DNA of 41,048 bases from a virus, in the IMG/VR virus record IMGVR_UViG_3300037042_001541, positions 1 through 41,048 of that record, one strand, 5' to 3'. The notes under the pieces are model-generated. The model had not been told where the DNA came from. It was given only the letters and a program-made list of their open reading frames with translations, and made no database searches. This document shows, in pieces, positions 38,037 through 41,048 of this stretch. Position 1 is the first letter of the stretch. Every line of letters begins with the position of its first letter. A program made the translations under genes and the position numbers.

Positions 38037-38308
38037 GTTCAGCCAATCCTCTTTCAACTTAAAAACATTGCCCACATTGCCCACAACCTCAGCCCCACGC
38101 TATAAATACAGGCATTTGAGCGTGGGCAATTCGGCCGAAAAGCATTGCCCACAATTCGACCCACAATGCCCACAAAAAACGATTGCTCCGAAACGGATTC
38201 AATTAGCAACAAAAAGGCTTGTAAGGTGTCCTATTACTATGTTGAGATTCGTACTACTGAATTGCCCACAAATCAAATCAAATGACCCACACTTTAGAGG
38301 ATACTAAA

Positions 38309-38518
38309 ATGACCTTTGCCGAAAATGTAATCGAAGAATTACGCTCCATGCAGGATGCGGAATTGATTAGCAAGCGCACACTGTCCCGTGCCGTTCGCAT
38401 TGTCCGTAGCGATACGGACACCTTTTGCGATAGCGCATACGGTGTGAATGGATACCGCGACTCTGTAATGTCTGTCACCGATGGCGCGGATCTCGCGGTA
38501 TCCCTTGCCACTATCTAA
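38309..38518 (+). CDS. Hypothetical protein, first gene right of the origin, 69 aa
   Basis: ATG 38309 is chosen over an upstream ATG at 38282 because AGAGGA precedes it at eight bases. The protein begins TFAENVIEELRSMQDAELIS, is mixed helical and has acidic, Ser/Thr-rich middle. No domain is recognised. It is separated from the next gene by a hairpin, unlike the densely overlapping genes further right. Confidence 0.65.
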   Translation: MTFAENVIEELRSMQDAELISKRTLSRAVRIVRSDTDTFCDSAYGVNGYRDSVMSVTDGADLAVSLATI

Positions 38519-38530
38519 TGCCGCATCCCA

Positions 38531-38554
38531 TAGCCGCCTAGCAATAGGCGGCTA
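38531..38554 (+). other. 10-bp hairpin with GNRA (GCAA) loop
   Basis: TAGCCGCCTA and TAGGCGGCTA pair fully around GCAA, a stable GNRA tetraloop. No T-run follows. It lies in the gap between the 69-aa gene and the clamp-like gene, so it could be a weak terminator, an RNA-processing site or an mRNA stabiliser. Confidence 0.75.
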
Positions 38555-38600
38555 GCCGATGCGCCATTGCATCATTCACTACAATAAAGGATACAGTACA

Positions 38601-39326
38601 ATGCTTAACACAATTGCAATTCCGTTAAATGTGCTCCGTGCAACGCTCACGCACACCGCCGTTAAAGATATCCGGTATTACTTAAACGGGGTCTTTATCG
38701 ACACTGCACGCGGCAAGGTAGTAGCAACCGATGGCCATCGCATGATTGTGGTAGACGCTGAGACAGTGCGCCATGCCGTTATTCCGTCTTTCATCATTCC
38801 GGACGATTCAATCCGCGCCATGATGTCCGCCTATAAAGGCACGACCTGGGCGACTAGCTGCGCACCGGTAGATATCACGGTGACACTTGCCGATGTTCCG
38901 TCCGGCGGCGTGCGCGTGAACACGGGCACACTGGCAGCGCCTACGGGCACGGTAAATTTTAACGCCATCGACGGCAAGTATCCTGATTACAGCCGCGTCA
39001 TTCCGGCACCGGATCAGGTGGGCGCATATGCTTTTTCCATACTGAACCCCGATTATGTAGTGGACGCTATTGCCGCCGTTAAAATCCTCGCAGGTATCCC
39101 GGCAAAGAAAAGCGCCGCTATCCCGGTATGGACGCAAGGCGACCGGCCCGCGTTGGTCTATGGCCGTGATTCTGGCCCTAAGGCGCTAATCATCATCATG
39201 CCGATGCGTGACGATAGCGGCGCCGCTGGCATAATCGCAGCGGATAGGGCGCTAGATTCTACCCGCGCCGCGTGCCGTGCCGCGCAACCGGAAGCCGCGG
39301 CGCCCACCGTCGCTGAAGCCGCCTAA
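38601..39326 (+). CDS. Sliding-clamp-like protein, shortened DnaN (beta subunit) homologue
   Basis: The 241-residue protein closely follows the middle domain of bacterial beta clamps: VKDIRYYLNGVFIDT (21-35), VVATDGHRMIVVD (40-52) and IDGKYPDYSRVIP (123-135). Then LNPDYVVDAIAAVKIL (148-163) and ALIIIMPMR (195-203) match the last half of domain III, whose C-terminus in E. coli ends MPMRL. Domain I and about the first half of domain III are missing, and a 38-residue Ala-rich tail is added. ATG 38601 with AAAGGA upstream is preferred to an in-frame codon at 38559. It may tether a polymerase or interfere with the host clamp; whether it forms a ring is unknown. Confidence 0.8.
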   Translation: MLNTIAIPLNVLRATLTHTAVKDIRYYLNGVFIDTARGKVVATDGHRMIVVDAETVRHAVIPSFIIPDDSIRAMMSAYKGTTWATSCAPVDITVTLADVPSGGVRVNTGTLAAPTGTVNFNAIDGKYPDYSRVIPAPDQVGAYAFSILNPDYVVDAIAAVKILAGIPAKKSAAIPVWTQGDRPALVYGRDSGPKALIIIMPMRDDSGAAGIIAADRALDSTRAACRAAQPEAAAPTVAEAA

Positions 39327-39332
39327 CCCCCC

Positions 39333-39369
39333 GCCCCATGGCGTAAGGTAAACCCTTGCGCCATGGGGC
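39333..39369 (+). other. 16-bp hairpin downstream of the clamp-like gene
   Basis: GCCCCATGGCGTAAGG (39333-39348) pairs with CCTTGCGCCATGGGGC (39354-39369) with one G-U pair and a five-base loop. There is no T-run afterwards. It separates the clamp-like gene from the next leader and is long enough to be an RNase III-type processing site or a rho-dependent/blocking hairpin. Confidence 0.75.
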
Positions 39370-39380
39370 CGCATCCTCTA

Positions 39381-39420
39381 CACTACAATTCGTTACAGTC
39401 AACTACAGGACACTACATCA
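39381..39420 (+). repeat. Four helically phased decamers with YTACA core
   Basis: The 40 bases before ATG 39420 are four 10-base units, each with a (C/T)TACA core at exactly 10-bp intervals (39383, 39393, 39403, 39413). The first unit also holds a TACAAT -10-like box. Ten-bp phasing places the cores on one face of the helix, as for cooperative protein binding. Confidence 0.6.
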
Positions 39421-39818
39421 TGACAACCGCAACTCTTGACCTCACCGCCGACATTATCAATGTGCGCGACATCATCGCCCGTTTTGAGGAATTGGAAAAC
39501 GATATCGAAAATTGCACGATTGCGACGGATGCGATGGACGCAATATCTGTTGCGCGAGAGCACTCCACCCTTGCCGCCATTCTTGATGACCTGAAAGGCA
39601 ATGGCGGCGACGAACAATGGCGCGGCGACTGGTATCCCGTCACGCTCATCTGCGATTCGTATTTCACTTACTACGCCCGTGAGATGTTGGAAGACTGCGG
39701 CACGATCCCGCGCGACCTTCCGTCATGGGTGGAGATTGACTGGGACGCGACCGCCCGTAATGTCCGCATGGACTACACGCCCGTCGATATCGACGGCGTG
39801 ACCTACTGGTACCGCTGA
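39420..39818 (+). CDS. Conserved phage/plasmid protein of unknown function, 132 aa
   Basis: The protein has an N-terminal helical part (IINVRDIIARFEELENDIEN) and a conserved C-terminal half (DEQWRGDWYPVTLICDSYFT, DYTPVDIDGVTYWYR). Proteins with this aromatic ending occur in phages, plasmids and integrative elements and are usually unnamed. The acidic composition recalls DNA-mimic antirestriction proteins such as ArdA, but I cannot establish this. ATG 39420 follows AGGA and the phased decamers; an in-frame start at 39363 would lie within the hairpin. Confidence 0.72.
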   Translation: MTTATLDLTADIINVRDIIARFEELENDIENCTIATDAMDAISVAREHSTLAAILDDLKGNGGDEQWRGDWYPVTLICDSYFTYYAREMLEDCGTIPRDLPSWVEIDWDATARNVRMDYTPVDIDGVTYWYR

Positions 39819-39831
39819 CAGCGGACAGCTT

Positions 39832-39860
39832 CAATCCGCCCTGCTTATGGGGGCGGATTC
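39832..39860 (+). other. 9-bp hairpin between early genes
   Basis: AATCCGCCC (39833-39841) and GGGCGGATT (39851-39859) pair fully around a nine-base loop. It is followed by three CTAAA repeats and the AAAGGG ribosome binding site of the next gene. No T-run follows it directly. Confidence 0.65.
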
Positions 39861-39895
39861 TGGATGTTCACTAAACTAAACTAAAGGGTAAAAGT

Positions 39896-40090
39896 ATGCG
39901 ACCAAAGTTTAAGCTCTACCGTACCGGCTGGATTACCGTGATGGAAAAAAACGGCCCGCTGTATTCCGCAATCGTCCGCAATGCAGCGGGGGAAATACAC
40001 GATAAGGTCAGGTGCGACGATTACCGCACGGCATCGGAATACTACCGTGCCTTTTCCGCTATCGCCAGAAATGGCAAGGCCGCGCCATGA
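39896..40090 (+). CDS. Hypothetical small protein, 64 aa
   Basis: ATG 39896 is preceded by AAAGGG and a CTAAA-repeat leader. The protein is a small, basic alpha/beta fold (KFKLYRTGWITVMEKNG, IVRNAAGEIHDKVRCDDYRT, SEYYRAFSAIARNG). It ends by ATGA overlap with the next gene. I do not recognise it. It starts the fully coupled series of tiny genes that crosses the circular join. Confidence 0.68.
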   Translation: MRPKFKLYRTGWITVMEKNGPLYSAIVRNAAGEIHDKVRCDDYRTASEYYRAFSAIARNGKAAP

Positions 40091-40224
40091 CTCCGGCCTT
40101 TGATTGGGCGATCCTGCTCGCGGCCTGGTTCGCGTTGTTCGGGATAGGCGCGTGCATCTTGGCCGTGCTGGAATGGCGCGATAGGCGTAAGGCGAGGCGC
40201 AAGGCGCAAGGCGGGGCCCCATGA
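40087..40224 (+). CDS. Single-span membrane protein, 45 aa
   Basis: ATG 40087 overlaps the previous stop. The peptide has one long membrane helix (WAILLAAWFALFGIGACILAV, about 7-27) followed by a strongly basic tail (EWRDRRKARRKAQGG), so the C-terminus probably faces the cytoplasm. It may act in superinfection exclusion or as a membrane anchor; topology is the only evidence. Confidence 0.62.
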   Translation: MTPAFDWAILLAAWFALFGIGACILAVLEWRDRRKARRKAQGGAP

Positions 40225-40316
40225 CCCCCGTTGAGATCCGGCGGGCGATATGGGCGGCATTGTTCCTGCTGGCCGTCACTTGGGGCTGTGCGCTAATCGC
40301 TGGGGGTGCGCCGTGA
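40221..40316 (+). CDS. Single-span membrane microprotein, 31 aa
   Basis: ATG 40221 overlaps the upstream stop and a GCGGGG stretch precedes it. Residues about 10-27 (WAALFLLAVTWGCALIAGG) form a membrane helix after a short basic N-terminus. It is the second consecutive membrane microprotein; the two may act together. Confidence 0.58.
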   Translation: MTPVEIRRAIWAALFLLAVTWGCALIAGGAP

Positions 40317-40492
40317 GCGCCCCTCAGCCCACGCCCGGGCTGATAGGTGCGGCCATGCTGGAGGCGCTGGAGGTCGCAAGGGACTGGTGTATGGCCGAGC
40401 TAGCGCATCCCGGCGTCCATGATCCGCAGGATTTGCTCGACACGCTCGAGGCCGCGATAGAGCTGGCGACTGGAAAGGAGACGCCGCAGTGA
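40313..40492 (+). CDS. Hypothetical small helical protein, 59 aa
   Basis: GTG 40313 overlaps the previous stop (GTGA); GGGGGTG upstream serves as ribosome binding site. The product is helical and acidic (EALEVARDWCMAELAHPG, DLLDTLEAAIELATGKE). It ends with GGAAAGGAGA, which is the ribosome binding site for the next gene. A longer in-frame opening from 40250 would overlap the membrane gene fully and is less likely. Confidence 0.65.
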   Translation: MSAPQPTPGLIGAAMLEALEVARDWCMAELAHPGVHDPQDLLDTLEAAIELATGKETPQ

Positions 40493-40740
40493 AAGACGAT
40501 CCATTTTTTGACCCTGAAACCATGTATCGCGCGCCTGGCACAAGCGCCACATATCTCCGGCCTAAATGCTGGAATTGCACATATTTTGATGCCAGCGAGG
40601 ACGGCCCGTTTGAACGGGTGATGCACCATTGCCGGATCAGTAAACATCGGGCGTTGCCTGGATGGACAAAGGCAGTCAAGGGTACGCATCTGACAGAACA
40701 CAACAACTGTTGTGATTTTCACGAACCGTCGGAGGATTGA
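40489..40740 (+). CDS. Cys/His-rich putative zinc-binding protein, 83 aa
   Basis: GTG 40489 follows AAAGGAG in a GTGA overlap. The protein contains CWNC (27-30 region), MHHC in the middle and NNCCDFH near the end, six or more potential metal ligands, so it is probably a small zinc-bound fold. Role unknown; phage zinc fingers often target host nucleic-acid or signalling enzymes. Confidence 0.68.
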   Translation: MKDDPFFDPETMYRAPGTSATYLRPKCWNCTYFDASEDGPFERVMHHCRISKHRALPGWTKAVKGTHLTEHNNCCDFHEPSED

Positions 40741-40743
40741 GCG

Positions 40744-40947
40744 ATGACCGACTTTATCGAATACAACCTTGGCACAATCGCCGCAAATATGCCCGGCCGC
40801 CGCGAACGCATTGCTACTGCTTGCATGGCGGGGATGTTGGCTAATCCAGATGTCGACCCGTGGCGGGTTAAAGTAGCCGTGGATGCGGTATTTCACGCCG
40901 ACGCGCTGATTGCGGAACTCGACAAGCCGAAGGAGGTGCAGCCGTGA
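40744..40947 (+). CDS. Hypothetical small protein, 67 aa
   Basis: It lies three bases after the previous stop. The protein is helical (RRERIATACMAGMLANPDVD, DAVFHADALIAELDKP). This pattern is seen in many small phage proteins with an ANPDVD-like turn. It ends PKEVQP with an AAGGAGG Shine-Dalgarno sequence inside the last codons, serving the next gene at 40944. Confidence 0.7.
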   Translation: MTDFIEYNLGTIAANMPGRRERIATACMAGMLANPDVDPWRVKVAVDAVFHADALIAELDKPKEVQP

Positions 40948-41048
40948 GCCGTGATGATTACGAACTCGTTTCTGCTTTTCACATCACAGAGACTAGGGTG
41001 GTGAACAATCCGCAATATGCCCGTCCCGTGATGATGGTACGCGAGGGA
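40944..41048 (+). CDS. Small hypothetical protein, 5' part of the gene spanning the circular join
   Basis: GTG 40944 overlaps the previous stop. Thirty-five codons run to the window end and continue at position 39 to the stop at 116, giving a 60-residue protein. The cassette AAGGAGGTGCAGCCGTGAGC around this start is repeated exactly at 99-118, around the next gene's start. No domain is recognised. Confidence 0.75.
   Translation, partial: MSRDDYELVSAFHITETRVVNNPQYARPVMMVREG
41011..41048. repeat. Terminal direct repeat, right copy
   Basis: Identical to bases 1-38. See the left copy: the gene reading through the join shows that the two copies are one locus of a circular map. Confidence 0.95.

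Larger units (their letters stand above)
37849..38291. other. Candidate replication origin: TTGCCCACA iteron array
   Basis: Eight perfect copies of TTGCCCACA or its complement (37849, 37878, 37887, 37937, 38068, 38077, 38145, 38262) and about eight copies with one to three mismatches lie in about 440 bases, in both orientations and often exactly nine bases apart. The zone also holds a consensus DnaA box and A+T-rich segments (38041-38070 and 38170-38280). No credible gene is present. Iterons, a DnaA box and A+T-rich DNA together are the usual marks of a replication origin. Confidence 0.75.

Overview
The window is a complete, circularly closed genome of a small tailed phage with a P22-like capsid and short-tail module. 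The first 38 bases are repeated exactly at the end (41011-41048), and one small gene reads straight across the join, so the unique length is about 41,010 bp. This fits a circularly permuted, headful-packaged podovirus. High GC, an E. coli-type LexA box and a consensus DnaA box point to a proteobacterial host, probably beta or gamma; that is inference. I see no integrase, repressor, tRNA or RNA polymerase gene, so a lytic phage using host RNA polymerase is most likely.

Layout: (1) About 37.5-38.3 kb is a gene-free control region. It holds a tandem 26-bp repeat just upstream of terminase, nine GACAGCC heptamers, a dense array of TTGCCCACA 9-mers in both orientations, a perfect DnaA box and a near-perfect LexA box. 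It is the best candidate replication origin. (2) From 38.3 kb rightward, across the join, to 1.17 kb runs a cluster of small early genes. It includes a compact sliding-clamp-like protein and many tiny, start/stop-overlapping genes. (3) 1.15-8.88 kb, leftward: primase-helicase, HNH homing endonuclease, family A DNA polymerase, cytosine-5 methyltransferase, an unrecognised conserved protein and a Cas4/RecB-like nuclease. (4) 8.97-10.75 kb, rightward: VRR-NUC nuclease, SNF2-type helicase and a small protein, fired from a divergent promoter pair whose -35 boxes overlap. (5) 37.5 down to 10.75 kb, leftward: the late operon. It runs terminase small and large, portal, a Dps-like protein, many virion proteins, scaffold, P22-like coat, two gp4-like tail adaptors, gp10-like tail protein, fibres, ejection proteins, then lysis genes (holin, endolysin, embedded spanin pair), a metallopeptidase and a metallophosphoesterase.

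The replication genes form a nearly self-sufficient set (origin, primase-helicase, polymerase, possible clamp, nucleases, helicase) that still appears to need host DnaA and may respond to SOS. Late genes are translationally coupled by ATGA, GTGA or TGATG overlaps almost throughout. Several genes are too small for usual gene finders: 20, 30, 30, 31, 40, 44, 45, 46, 47, 53, 58 and 59 aa. The most unusual points are the origin with its LexA box, the shortened clamp-like gene with hairpin-plus-leader intergenic regions, and a duplicated two-gene virion module in which one copy is 30 aa and the other 297 aa with the same two ends.
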